This document shows positions 1-6,102 of a stretch of 6,102 bases of DNA, piece by piece. Source of the DNA: Clostridiales bacterium (GTDB lineage Bacteria > Bacillota > Clostridia > Christensenellales > Aristaeellaceae). The position numbers were made by a program, and so were the translations under genes. Each line of letters begins with the position of its first letter. Within the stretch, counting starts at the first letter, position 1. The notes under the pieces were generated by a model. It did no database searches, was not told where the DNA came from, and saw only the letters and a program-made list of their open reading frames with translations. The stretch spans positions 1-6,102 of the forward strand of contig JAAZBR010000338.1 of assembly GCA_012513735.1 (NCBI GenBank). The letters run 5' to 3'.

Positions 1-908
1 AGGCTGTGCAAACCGGCCGATTCCACCACCGGCTTGATGGCGGGTATCTTCTCCAGGCTCACCTGCCCGCGCATCATGTGGTACAGGGCCAGCATGCTGT
101 GGGTCTTGCCGCCGCCAAAGGCTGTTTTCAGCTGGATCACCGGCTCGCCGCCTGCCCCACCTGTCACCCGGCGCAGGGCCTGCTCCAGCAAACCGGCCAT
201 GCCCTCGGTGACATAGGTGCGGGCAAAGAACTCCACCGGGTCGCGGTATTCATAGGCGCCCTCGCCCCGGGCCACCTGGGCCAGGTCTGCGGCAAACTCC
301 GCGTTTTTGTAGCGCCCCTGGGCTACATCCGGGTGGGGCTGCATCACCTCGCGCCAGGGCTTCAGACCGCTGACCGGTGTGGTGTGCAGGATGCCCTCCT
401 TGCTTTTAGCGGTTGCTGGGGCCTCCTCCACAGATTGGGTCACAGCGGTGCTGCCATGGGCCGAGCCATAGCGCAATTCCCGCAAGATGGCGCGGATTTG
501 CTCCGCCCCTTCCGGGTTGATGGCGTCTTCCAGGCGGCTCATGGTGTCCAGGGCCCGCCAGGTATCATCCTGGCTAAAATCCCCGCTGCCTAAGTGCGCC
601 AAACGGTTGCGCACACCCTGCAATTCCTTGGCCCATGTTCGGTGGTCCACCGCCAGTTTTTTGCGGAAGATCTGTTGCCAGTGCAGGTCAAAGAGCAGCA
701 AGGCGTTGGCGATGTCCAAAGAATCCACCAATTCATTCCACTCACCGTATTCAGGCAGGTTCCGGCGTTGATCAGGATAGAGGGCGTTTAGCACGCCTTT
801 CTCCCACCAGTCCTTGCCATACTCCAAGCTCAGCTCCCTGCCGACATAATCCGACAAATCAAACAGCAGGATACGGAAAGCTTCTGATACCTTGATGTGG
901 TTGTTCAT
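1..908 (-). CDS. Swt1-type HEPN / DUF499 ATPase, N-terminal part (runs off left edge)
   Basis: Reading from the ATG at 908-906 gives 302 uninterrupted residues up to the window edge, so only the N-terminal part of what is usually a protein of roughly 1000 residues is present. Residues 1-150 look like the Swt1-family HEPN domain that often precedes DUF499: a helical region ending in VRNRLAHL, where R100-N101-x3-H105 fits the HEPN RNase motif Rx4-6H. After a linker (about 150-180), the start of the DUF499 (COG1483-like) ATPase follows, with a P-loop at 263-269 (AFGGGKT, K268) continuing into HSMLALYH. The Walker B and later motifs would lie outside the window. It is the last gene visible in the operon, 126 bases after the four-helix-bundle gene. 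Known of the family: DUF499 proteins occur beside DUF1156 methylases in defence clusters. Inferred: an ATP-dependent module with a possible RNA-cutting or RNA-binding N-terminus. The family call is solid; the function is not established. Confidence 0.88.
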   Translation of the reverse strand, partial: MNNHIKVSEAFRILLFDLSDYVGRELSLEYGKDWWEKGVLNALYPDQRRNLPEYGEWNELVDSLDIANALLLFDLHWQQIFRKKLAVDHRTWAKELQGVRNRLAHLGSGDFSQDDTWRALDTMSRLEDAINPEGAEQIRAILRELRYGSAHGSTAVTQSVEEAPATAKSKEGILHTTPVSGLKPWREVMQPHPDVAQGRYKNAEFAADLAQVARGEGAYEYRDPVEFFARTYVTEGMAGLLEQALRRVTGGAGGEPVIQLKTAFGGGKTHSMLALYHMMRGQVSLEKIPAIKPVVESAGLHS

Positions 909-915
909 GCCTTTA

Positions 916-920
916 TCCTC
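916..920 (-). promoter_or_regulatory. Ribosome binding site of the DUF499 gene
   Basis: On the minus strand GAGGA lies 7 bases before the ATG at 908. It supports that start, and residues from there (MNNHIKVSEAF) lead straight into the HEPN-like domain. Confidence 0.6.
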
Positions 921-950
921 GTTCCTTCGAAAATTGTTGTACGCTTAAGC

Positions 951-1035
951 AATTCATAATGCACTGGATGTAATTCACAATTCATAATGCACAATGCAGA
1001 TTTAATTATGAATTTTGAATTTTGCATTCTGCATT
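951..1035. repeat. Repeat element A: 85-bp heptamer array with inverted halves
   Basis: The plus strand reads as 7-base units. Seven run in one direction (AATTCAT or AATGCAC type; the third, TGGATGT at 965-971, is degenerate), then an 8-base AT core at 1000-1007, then four units in the opposite sense (TTGAATT or TTGCATT type). GC is about 27% by hand count. Positions 986-999 can pair with 1022-1035 (12 of 14 bases). The last unit overlaps by one base the stop codon of the four-helix-bundle gene (1035-1037). It aligns without gaps to element B at about 69 of 85 positions. The role is unknown; it could be a small dispersed repeat or a transcript-level hairpin. Confidence 0.75.
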
Positions 1036-1394
1036 CACTCATCGTCCCCAAGGGTCTTTCTAACAATTGCCATCAAAATCCTGTTCACCTCACTGCAATC
1101 TTTGTGCAGGCTGACAAATTGCTGCTTTGAAAGATAATCGGTAGCGTGCAGCAGGCGCAACCAATAGTCGGTTTCACTGGCTTCTTTCAAGGCAATGGCC
1201 ATCTTGTTCCCGAAGTCTCGCCGGCTTACACCACGTAATGCCTCGGCAACATTGGCTCCAATGCTGGTTCCGCTTCGCAGCAACTGCTTGGACATCACAA
1301 ACTCCCTTTTCAAACTGATCAGGTGCTTGTATGCCTTCACAATCCGCACTGCGAACGCGAAGCTTTTCTCCTGCACCACATTGCCTTCAGACAA
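1035..1394 (-). CDS. Four helix bundle protein (23S rRNA IVS-protein family)
   Basis: This 119-residue protein has the usual length and signature of the four-helix-bundle / S23 family (TIGR02436 type): KSFAFAVRIVKAYKHL near residues 10-25, the hallmark QLLRSGTSIGANVAEA at 37-52, and an ALKEASETDYWLRLL stretch at 68-82. The start is a TTG at 1394-1392, chosen because GGAGG lies 6 bases upstream and because relatives begin about this far before KSF; no in-frame ATG exists between the upstream stop and this point. Family members were first seen as proteins encoded in intervening sequences of 23S rRNA and are related to the accessory protein Avd of diversity-generating retroelements; their molecular role is mostly unclear. 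Here the gene stands between two defence genes and is bracketed by repeat elements A and B, which suggests later insertion as a cassette. Whether it takes part in defence is unknown. Confidence 0.9.
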   Translation of the reverse strand: MSEGNVVQEKSFAFAVRIVKAYKHLISLKREFVMSKQLLRSGTSIGANVAEALRGVSRRDFGNKMAIALKEASETDYWLRLLHATDYLSKQQFVSLHKDCSEVNRILMAIVRKTLGDDE

Positions 1395-1400
1395 TTCTTC

Positions 1401-1405
1401 CCTCC
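1401..1405 (-). promoter_or_regulatory. Ribosome binding site deciding a TTG start
   Basis: The minus strand carries GGAGG 6 bases before TTG at 1394. The nearby ATG at 1407-1405 overlaps this site, is out of frame with the gene and stops after six codons, so the TTG is the better start for the four-helix-bundle gene. Confidence 0.7.
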
Positions 1406-1418
1406 ATATTGCGCTTGT

Positions 1419-1503
1419 AATTCATAATTCATTTAGCCAAATTCACAATTCACAATGCATAATGCACAATTAATTTTGAATTTTGAATTAAGCATTATGC
1501 ATT
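1419..1503. repeat. Repeat element B: 85-bp heptamer array with inverted halves
   Basis: It has the same architecture, length and orientation as element A: seven plus-sense 7-base units (AATTCAT, AATTCAC, AATGCAT types; the third, TTAGCCA at 1433-1439, is degenerate), an 8-base core AATTAATT at 1468-1475, then four inverted units (TTGAATT twice, AAGCATT, ATGCATT). GC is about 24% by hand count. It ends 2 bases from the methylase stop codon (1506-1508). With element A it brackets the four-helix-bundle gene; the starts of the two elements are 468 bases apart. Confidence 0.75.
1454..1503. repeat. Perfect 12-base inverted repeat inside element B
   Basis: AATGCATAATGC at 1454-1465 is the exact reverse complement of 1492-1503, with a 26-base AT-rich loop. 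In the transcript this could form a hairpin just after the methylase stop codon. It is AT-rich and has no clean T-run matched to the stem, so it is not a convincing intrinsic terminator; transcript processing or stabilisation is an alternative. Confidence 0.65.
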
Positions 1504-1505
1504 AA

Positions 1506-4301
1506 TCAAACGTCCAATTTGATTTGCACCGGCTCCACCGCCGCAAGCTGTGCCGCCCGCCCCTGGGCATCCTGCCAGGAGTTGATGAGGGCGTTGTAGG
1601 CCAGGGCTTCACGGGCCCAGTGCTTGCGCTCGGCGATGGCATACAGGCGGTAGCCCAGGGCCTTGGCCGCCTCCACGCTGCCGCCCAATCGGTTTTTCAG
1701 CAGGCGGGCGGTGGCCTCGGTGCCGCCCAATTCCATGGCCCGGGTCAGCTGCTGGGTGAGCAGCCAGATGATGCTTTCATCCTCAGCCACTTCCTGTGGC
1801 AGCTCTTCCCGGGTCAGCAGGCGCACCACGCCCTTTTGAGCCTTCAGCACGCCCTTGGCGGCCAAGCGCTCCATGCTGGCGCTCTTGGTGGTGGCCAGCA
1901 CCTGGGCCTCCCCAAACTTCACCTCGTTGAAGGCGTATTGGTTGTACAGGTCCACGCAAAAGCGGCTGTCTCTGTCCAGCTCGCCCTCCTGCTCGGAAAA
2001 GATGCTGTCCAGCTCCTGGTTGATGATCTGCAGGGCGCTGCGCACGCCCATGACGCTGCCATCTGCCTCCAGCACCTGGCTGTAGCGGCTGTAGACTGCC
2101 ATGCCCGGGCCGATGACGCTCTGGGCCAGGTCCACCGGTGCGATGTTCACTCTTTGCAGCTTGGCCACGGCCGGGCGCAGCTCCCGACGCAAGGCGCCGA
2201 TGAAGTCGCTGCGAGTGCCTAAGGGCGCATTTATTGGACGCTTGCGGCAGACCAGCACGATGGAGGAGGCGAGGGCGTTGGCATCCATGCCAATCATGCG
2301 GTTGCTCAGCTCTGTGCGCATTGGCCAAGTGCCTGTGATGGCAAAGCCAGCCTGGATGATGGCCGACAGCATGGTCTCCCAGCCTGTGGAGGCGCTGCCG
2401 CCTTCGCCCTTGTCCTCGCTTTGTTTATAGGCATAATAGACGGTAATGGGCACATCCTCCCGGGCGTATTCATAGATTTGCCGAAAGGTTTTTAGCATTC
2501 CACCTTCAAAGAAGTCGCGGGCTTTCTGCACGCTGCCCTCGAAACGGTAGGGCGTGGCCACCAGTTCCTCCACCTTGGGCACCAACATGGTGCGGAACAG
2601 GTTGGGGTAGGTGTTTCTTAGCGATTGCCGCATCCAAATAAAGAAAAAGTCGGAGAGGTCCGCATAGCCGATGTTATCGTAATAGGGCGGGTCGGTGGAG
2701 ACAACGATGTTACGCAATCCGTTATCGCTCTGAGCATCAAATTGCCTTGCTGACCCAATATTTGAGGTTGGAAGCTTCTCAATAACTTTGATTATCCACT
2801 CCAACATGTTATCAAAACAACCAGAGGAATTGCTAAAAGGATTACCTTCAGCATAGTCCCAGACCATAGGTATAGCTTGACGACCGAAGGTATTTCGCAA
2901 GCCATCTCTTGAAGAGTCCCAGCTGCATATAGATGAGCCCCTGTCAGCCATCTTGCTTATGGTAAAGGTTAGGTACACCCCAACAGCCTCCCCATAGGCT
3001 TTGGCACCGCTTCCATCCTCTGACAGTGCCGTATCATCGGCAGGCATGCCGGCTTCCAGAGCGTGTTTCTGCGCCAACACTTGTGCCTCCGCCACCAAAT
3101 CGCTGAAAGTGGTCAGGGCGGTCAACTGCCGGGCGGTGAACAGGTCAGAAATCTCAGTAAGGCCGTAAAGGGGAGTCCAAATCGCTCTTTTGTCGCCAGC
3201 CAAAGCCCCTGCTGGAACATCCATCGGCGCTTCAACTGATGCAGTGGTTGCATGTTGGAGATTTGGTGAAAAGTATGTTCTTCCATTTTGCCCTTCGGCC
3301 ACAATAGCCATCAGGCTGCTCCCCATTCTCTTTGCAACACCCTCTGCCTTAATATGATCATCTGGTGCTATCTCCCCGCACAGCAAACACTTGAACTTCG
3401 CGCCACGTGCCACCTTTGGCGGATCTTTCGGCTTCTTACCATCAGTTTTTACTATGTAGCTGATGGTCTTTTCTGCATGATTCAACACCGGTTCAATGTA
3501 TGCTTCTTTAGCCTTCTTTTTCGACAATTCAAAAGAACTGATCAGCGGCATCTCACACCCACAAGCCGGGTTCGGGCATTTCACCGTGCGTGCCCAAATC
3601 CAGGCGATGACGGTGCGCTCGATGCCCTGTTCGTCCTTCACCATGGGGTAGAGGTGGCCGATGCGCCTCTCAGCTTCCTGCTTCATCCATTCGCCGTAAT
3701 AGCGCACATCCTCCGCCAGGCTGGCTGCGCCCCCCCAGGATTGGTCACGCTGCCCGCTGCTCATTTGCCGCCTTGCTTCTGGGTTTACCGGGGGTAAGCA
3801 CGCAAAGCGGGGAGGGATCTCAATCATGGCCTTGTTAATCATCACGGCTACGGGGTTGAGGTCGCTGGCGTGGGCTTTCAGCCCCAGGCGCTGGGCCTCC
3901 AGGGGGATGGCGCCGCCGCCGGCGAAGGGGTCCAGCAACTCGGGCGGGTTGCCATCGGTGGAGTTCATGATATCCGCCTTGGCGCGATTGAGTACATCCT
4001 CGTTGTTGCTGTTTTCCCACACCACCAGTTCCCGCAAGATGTCAAACAGCCGCTCCCGCTCTTTGTTCTGGGCAACCTCTGTAGGAAACTTGTCCGGGTG
4101 GCTGCTGGGGTCGTCCACCAGGGAGGCCCAAATCACCGCCCGGGCAGCCGCCAGGGGCCGCCTGGCCCACCACAGGTGCAGGGTGGAGGGATGCCCATGG
4201 CGGATGGACTTCTCCCGGGCAGACTCCCGGTTGATGGTCTCCAGGGGCAGGGCGACTTCGATGAGTTTTTTTCTGTAGTTCACTTTTTGTTCCCCGTTCA
4301 T
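1506..4301 (-). CDS. DUF1156 adenine-specific DNA methylase with Zn-ribbon
   Basis: From the ATG at 4301 the protein has 931 residues. Residues 11-70 are the DUF1156 signature, including REKSIRHGHPSTLHLWWARR. SAM-binding motif I is at 124-130 (DPFAGGG), followed by ASDLNP at 145-150. The catalytic motif DPPY is at 537-540, typical of amino (N6-adenine or N4-cytosine) methyltransferases; motif order is I then IV. Between them lies a Zn-ribbon, C242, C247, C249 with C305 and C308, as in COG1743. The roughly 400 residues between motifs I and IV probably include target recognition. The C-terminal ~230 residues are helical with no motif I recognise. It presumably modifies host DNA so that the defence machinery spares it. 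The gene follows the helicase gene after 81 bases. Start: GTG at 4283 has GGGGA 7 bases upstream and gives 925 residues beginning MNYRKKLIEV; the ATG at 4301 has no such site, and a TTG at 4310 lies inside the repeat. Family certain, target sequence unknown. Confidence 0.93.
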   Translation of the reverse strand: MNGEQKVNYRKKLIEVALPLETINRESAREKSIRHGHPSTLHLWWARRPLAAARAVIWASLVDDPSSHPDKFPTEVAQNKERERLFDILRELVVWENSNNEDVLNRAKADIMNSTDGNPPELLDPFAGGGAIPLEAQRLGLKAHASDLNPVAVMINKAMIEIPPRFACLPPVNPEARRQMSSGQRDQSWGGAASLAEDVRYYGEWMKQEAERRIGHLYPMVKDEQGIERTVIAWIWARTVKCPNPACGCEMPLISSFELSKKKAKEAYIEPVLNHAEKTISYIVKTDGKKPKDPPKVARGAKFKCLLCGEIAPDDHIKAEGVAKRMGSSLMAIVAEGQNGRTYFSPNLQHATTASVEAPMDVPAGALAGDKRAIWTPLYGLTEISDLFTARQLTALTTFSDLVAEAQVLAQKHALEAGMPADDTALSEDGSGAKAYGEAVGVYLTFTISKMADRGSSICSWDSSRDGLRNTFGRQAIPMVWDYAEGNPFSNSSGCFDNMLEWIIKVIEKLPTSNIGSARQFDAQSDNGLRNIVVSTDPPYYDNIGYADLSDFFFIWMRQSLRNTYPNLFRTMLVPKVEELVATPYRFEGSVQKARDFFEGGMLKTFRQIYEYAREDVPITVYYAYKQSEDKGEGGSASTGWETMLSAIIQAGFAITGTWPMRTELSNRMIGMDANALASSIVLVCRKRPINAPLGTRSDFIGALRRELRPAVAKLQRVNIAPVDLAQSVIGPGMAVYSRYSQVLEADGSVMGVRSALQIINQELDSIFSEQEGELDRDSRFCVDLYNQYAFNEVKFGEAQVLATTKSASMERLAAKGVLKAQKGVVRLLTREELPQEVAEDESIIWLLTQQLTRAMELGGTEATARLLKNRLGGSVEAAKALGYRLYAIAERKHWAREALAYNALINSWQDAQGRAAQLAAVEPVQIKLDV
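4291..4295 (-). promoter_or_regulatory. Possible ribosome binding site for an alternative GTG start of the methylase
   Basis: The minus strand has GGGGA 7 bases before the in-frame GTG at 4283-4281. The ATG at 4301 is preceded only by repeat sequence (TTTTGAATGAA). If this site is used, the first six residues of the annotated protein are not made. Confidence 0.4.
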
Positions 4302-4303
4302 TT

Positions 4304-4384
4304 CATTCAAAATTCAAAATTCAAAATTCAATCACAATCATAATTCAAAACCAATTTGGCATTGTGCATTTTGTATTTTGCATT
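4304..4384. repeat. Repeat element C: heptamer array filling the helicase-methylase gap
   Basis: The plus strand has four tandem AATTCAA-type units (4304-4331, the first being CATTCAA), a 10-base interruption, another AATTCAA (4342-4348), a short spacer, and four inverted units at 4357-4384 (TGGCATT, GTGCATT, TTGTATT, TTGCATT). The last overlaps the helicase stop codon (4383-4385), and the other end reaches within 2 bases of the methylase ATG. Layout, orientation and total length (~81 bp) match elements A and B, but the individual units and the middle differ, so it is a diverged relative or was built independently from the same heptamers. Confidence 0.65.
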
Positions 4385-6102
4385 ACAAACTGCCCTCCAG
4401 CAGCCTTGCAATATCAAAATTCACACTGGTCACAGCAAAATCCAGGTCCTCCGTGAAGGGTTGGGGTACATAGTGCAGCTGGGTTTGCTCCTCATCCACC
4501 TCTACCAGGGCCAGGATGTAGCCCGGGCTGTTGAGGCCTGTCATGATCTCATTGCGTGTGACGGTGACGGTGGTGGCTCCCACTGCCCTGCCCTTGACCT
4601 CTATGAGGCGCAGGGGCTGGCCCTCTCCCTGCAAGTGCCGGGGGATGATGGATTCGATGTCGTAGCCCTTGTTCTGGGCACTGACGTCCTTGGGTTCGTG
4701 CCCCAGGCTGCGCTCGTGGGCCATCACGGCTTCCATGGCGGCCAGCTCCACCCGGCGGCGGGCTTCCGCATCCGCAGTGAAGGCAGCCGGCACCGTGCCC
4801 ATCAACTGATGGAGCAAGCCCTGGGGCACCACAATGGCACCACCGGTGACCACCGGGGGCAGGGCGGTAATCTGCCGCTCGGCCTCCAGCTCTGCCTTGC
4901 GTTTTTGCAGGCGGCCCGCCAATTCCTCCGCCCGCCGCCGCGCCATCTGTGCATTCAACCGAGCATTATACTTACCGGCTGCTTCTCGCTCCGCCAGTTC
5001 CGCAGCGCGGAAGTCCCAATGCTGGATTTCTGCTGTCAGGCGCTCCTTGACGGCCCGCAGGGTCTTGTCCACCAGGCGATGCTTGCGATCCCGTACCTTC
5101 TCCAGATGCTGGGGCACAATGTGCAGGATGGCATGGTGCATGGCCAGCTGCTCCACGTCCCCGGCCAGCCATTGCTGGTCGGCCAGATGTGCGCGGACTG
5201 CTGCCAATTCCTCTCCGGTGGGGGCTTCATAGTCCAGGTAGGGGGCGTAGCCAGCGCTCTGGGCAGAACCATCTGGGCTGATTTCCACAAAGTGCAGGTT
5301 CTTGGAAATCACCCGCTTCTGCCCCGTGGGCAGCACCTTGCCGTCCTGGATGGCATCCTCGATATAGCACAGCAGGCGGGCTTGCGTGCCTGGGTCATTC
5401 CGGTCCACAAAGATGGTGCCCTGCTTCATCAGGCCGGCGTGCCGCTCCCGCACCAGGTCCAGGGTGGCGTTCAGCAGGGGGTGGCCTGGCACCAACAGAT
5501 CTGCTACGGGCTTACCGGGCACATGGCAGAGGGACTTGTCAAAACAGACCCGCTCGTACTTCTTGCCGACGGGCTCACCAAAACCAATGAGCATATCCCG
5601 GTTGCGCACCTCATAGGGGACAGATGTAATCTCATATCGCTCTGCTTCCCTCAGGTACAACCTGCCGCCCAGGCTCTTGAAAGCTGCCTTGAAGAAAGAC
5701 TCGATGAAGTGAGGTTGCAGCTTGTGGGCTTCCATGCGCTCCATCTCCAGGCGAATGGCATCCACCCGGCTGGCATCCATGATTTCGCCGGTGAGGGCAT
5801 GCTCATCCAGCAGGCCTCTGAGGACATCCCGGTCCAGGCTGTCGTCCACCACACGCTGTAAGTAGGCCCGTGCTTCTGCGCTGTTGTTGTGGCGGATGGC
5901 CTCAATCAACAATTCGCGCAGGGATTTGTTGTCAAAGCGCAGCTTGCCCAGGATGTCAAAGACCTTGCCCCTCAAAGTTTCCCTCTCCTGCTCCAGCTTT
6001 TCCAGCAGGCGCTGGTAGACCATGCCCTCCCGGGTTTCCACAGCCACCAGGTTCCAGAGGTGGCAGACCTCCGTCTGCCCAATGCGGTGGATGCGGCCAA
6101 AG
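4383..6102 (-). CDS. SNF2-type helicase with C-terminal DUF3883-like domain (runs off right edge)
   Basis: The frame is open from the right edge to TAA at 4385-4383 (572 residues; the N-terminus and most of the helicase core are outside). The fragment opens with FGRIHRIGQTEVCHLWNLV, which is helicase motif VI of SNF2/HepA-like translocases (R3, R6, Q9), followed by the usual TREGMVYQRLLEKLE. Residues ~45-330 are a family-specific region. About 335-410 is a highly charged, probably coiled-coil stretch. Residues ~455-535 match DUF3883: SLGHEPKDVSAQNKGYDIES, then LIEVKGRAVGA, then TRNE. D481 with E501-x-K503 has the spacing of a PD-(D/E)xK-like site, so a nuclease role is possible but not shown. 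It is the first visible gene of the operon and would act on DNA by ATP-driven translocation. SNF2 helicases paired with adenine methylases occur in class 1 DISARM (drmD, drmMI); orthology cannot be judged from this fragment, so no symbol is given. Confidence 0.88.
   Translation of the reverse strand, partial: FGRIHRIGQTEVCHLWNLVAVETREGMVYQRLLEKLEQERETLRGKVFDILGKLRFDNKSLRELLIEAIRHNNSAEARAYLQRVVDDSLDRDVLRGLLDEHALTGEIMDASRVDAIRLEMERMEAHKLQPHFIESFFKAAFKSLGGRLYLREAERYEITSVPYEVRNRDMLIGFGEPVGKKYERVCFDKSLCHVPGKPVADLLVPGHPLLNATLDLVRERHAGLMKQGTIFVDRNDPGTQARLLCYIEDAIQDGKVLPTGQKRVISKNLHFVEISPDGSAQSAGYAPYLDYEAPTGEELAAVRAHLADQQWLAGDVEQLAMHHAILHIVPQHLEKVRDRKHRLVDKTLRAVKERLTAEIQHWDFRAAELAEREAAGKYNARLNAQMARRRAEELAGRLQKRKAELEAERQITALPPVVTGGAIVVPQGLLHQLMGTVPAAFTADAEARRRVELAAMEAVMAHERSLGHEPKDVSAQNKGYDIESIIPRHLQGEGQPLRLIEVKGRAVGATTVTVTRNEIMTGLNSPGYILALVEVDEEQTQLHYVPQPFTEDLDFAVTSVNFDIARLLEGSL

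Noticed and set aside
951..1035. Sigma-70-type promoter inside the AT-rich element before the DUF499 gene
   Set aside because: AT-rich heptamers yield many weak -10-like matches (for example CATAAT) without a convincingly spaced -35; no specific promoter can be defended.
1387..1407. Six-codon reading frame (ATG at 1407 to TGA) overlapping the TTG start of the bundle gene
   Set aside because: It has no ribosome binding site of its own and its first codons are the Shine-Dalgarno of the next gene; a coupling leader is possible but unsupported.
951..1503. CRISPR-like array
   Set aside because: The units are 7 bases, contiguous and degenerate, with no spacers and an inverted second half.
1454..1503. 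Intrinsic terminator after the methylase gene
   Set aside because: The stem is AT-rich with a 26-base loop and no proper U-run, and the next co-directional gene begins about 110 bases on; termination is not supported.
1524..2222. 232-residue plus-strand open frame antisense to the methylase, and similar frames at 6-593 and 3870-4343
   Set aside because: The minus-strand frames carry clear family motifs throughout; these antisense frames do not and look like codon-bias shadows.
1783..2328. Frameshifted second gene in the methylase C-terminal region (minus strand, other frame)
   Set aside because: The main frame is open and continuous through this region to its stop at 1506, so the alternative frame is a shadow and no frameshift is needed.
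4356..5861. 501-residue open frame on the plus strand
   Set aside because: It is antisense to the helicase gene, has a low-complexity, H/Q/G/L-rich composition typical of reverse-strand frames in GC-rich genes, has no recognisable motif, and starts inside repeat element C.

Overview
The window is a stretch of a bacterial (possibly archaeal) defence-type operon. Four consecutive genes all lie on the minus strand, so the order of transcription is right to left: a SNF2-type helicase with a C-terminal DUF3883-like domain (cut by the right edge), a DUF1156 adenine-specific DNA methylase with a Zn-ribbon, a small four-helix-bundle protein, and an ATPase with an N-terminal Swt1-like HEPN domain followed by a DUF499-type P-loop (cut by the left edge). 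Nothing of substance is coded on the plus strand; the long plus-strand open frames are antisense shadows of the GC-rich minus-strand genes.

The organism cannot be named. Coding DNA is moderately GC-rich (locally up to about 60-70%), and two genes have recognisable Shine-Dalgarno sequences, which argues mildly against typical Bacteroidota. Four-helix-bundle genes and AT-rich heptamer repeats between genes occur in Chloroflexota, Cyanobacteria, Bacteroidota and several other phyla, so no lineage is asserted.

Layout: 1-908 HEPN/DUF499 ATPase (N-terminal 302 residues); 909-1034 gap holding repeat element A; 1035-1394 four-helix bundle gene; 1395-1505 gap holding repeat element B; 1506-4301 DUF1156 methylase; 4302-4382 gap filled by repeat element C; 4383-6102 helicase C-terminal part (572 residues). 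No stretch longer than 300 bases lacks a gene.

Methylase, SNF2 helicase and DUF499 ATPase are the kinds of genes that cluster in defence islands. The likely logic is DNA modification for self/non-self marking, an ATP-driven DNA translocase (possibly carrying a nuclease-like domain), and a second ATPase with a predicted RNase-type HEPN domain. This assignment is inference from domains; the window holds only part of the operon and no experiment is implied.

The least expected structure is in the gaps. All three intergenic spaces carry the same kind of ~80-85 bp AT-rich element, made of 7-base units that run direct and then inverted, and each begins at or within 2 bases of the stop codon of the gene before it. 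Elements A and B have exactly the same length and unit architecture (about 69 of 85 positions identical by eye) and bracket the four-helix-bundle gene, which makes that gene look like an inserted cassette inside the defence operon. The methylase gene is also a compositional mosaic: the DNA between its SAM-binding motif and its DPPY catalytic motif contains two blocks near 45% GC within a much more GC-rich gene.
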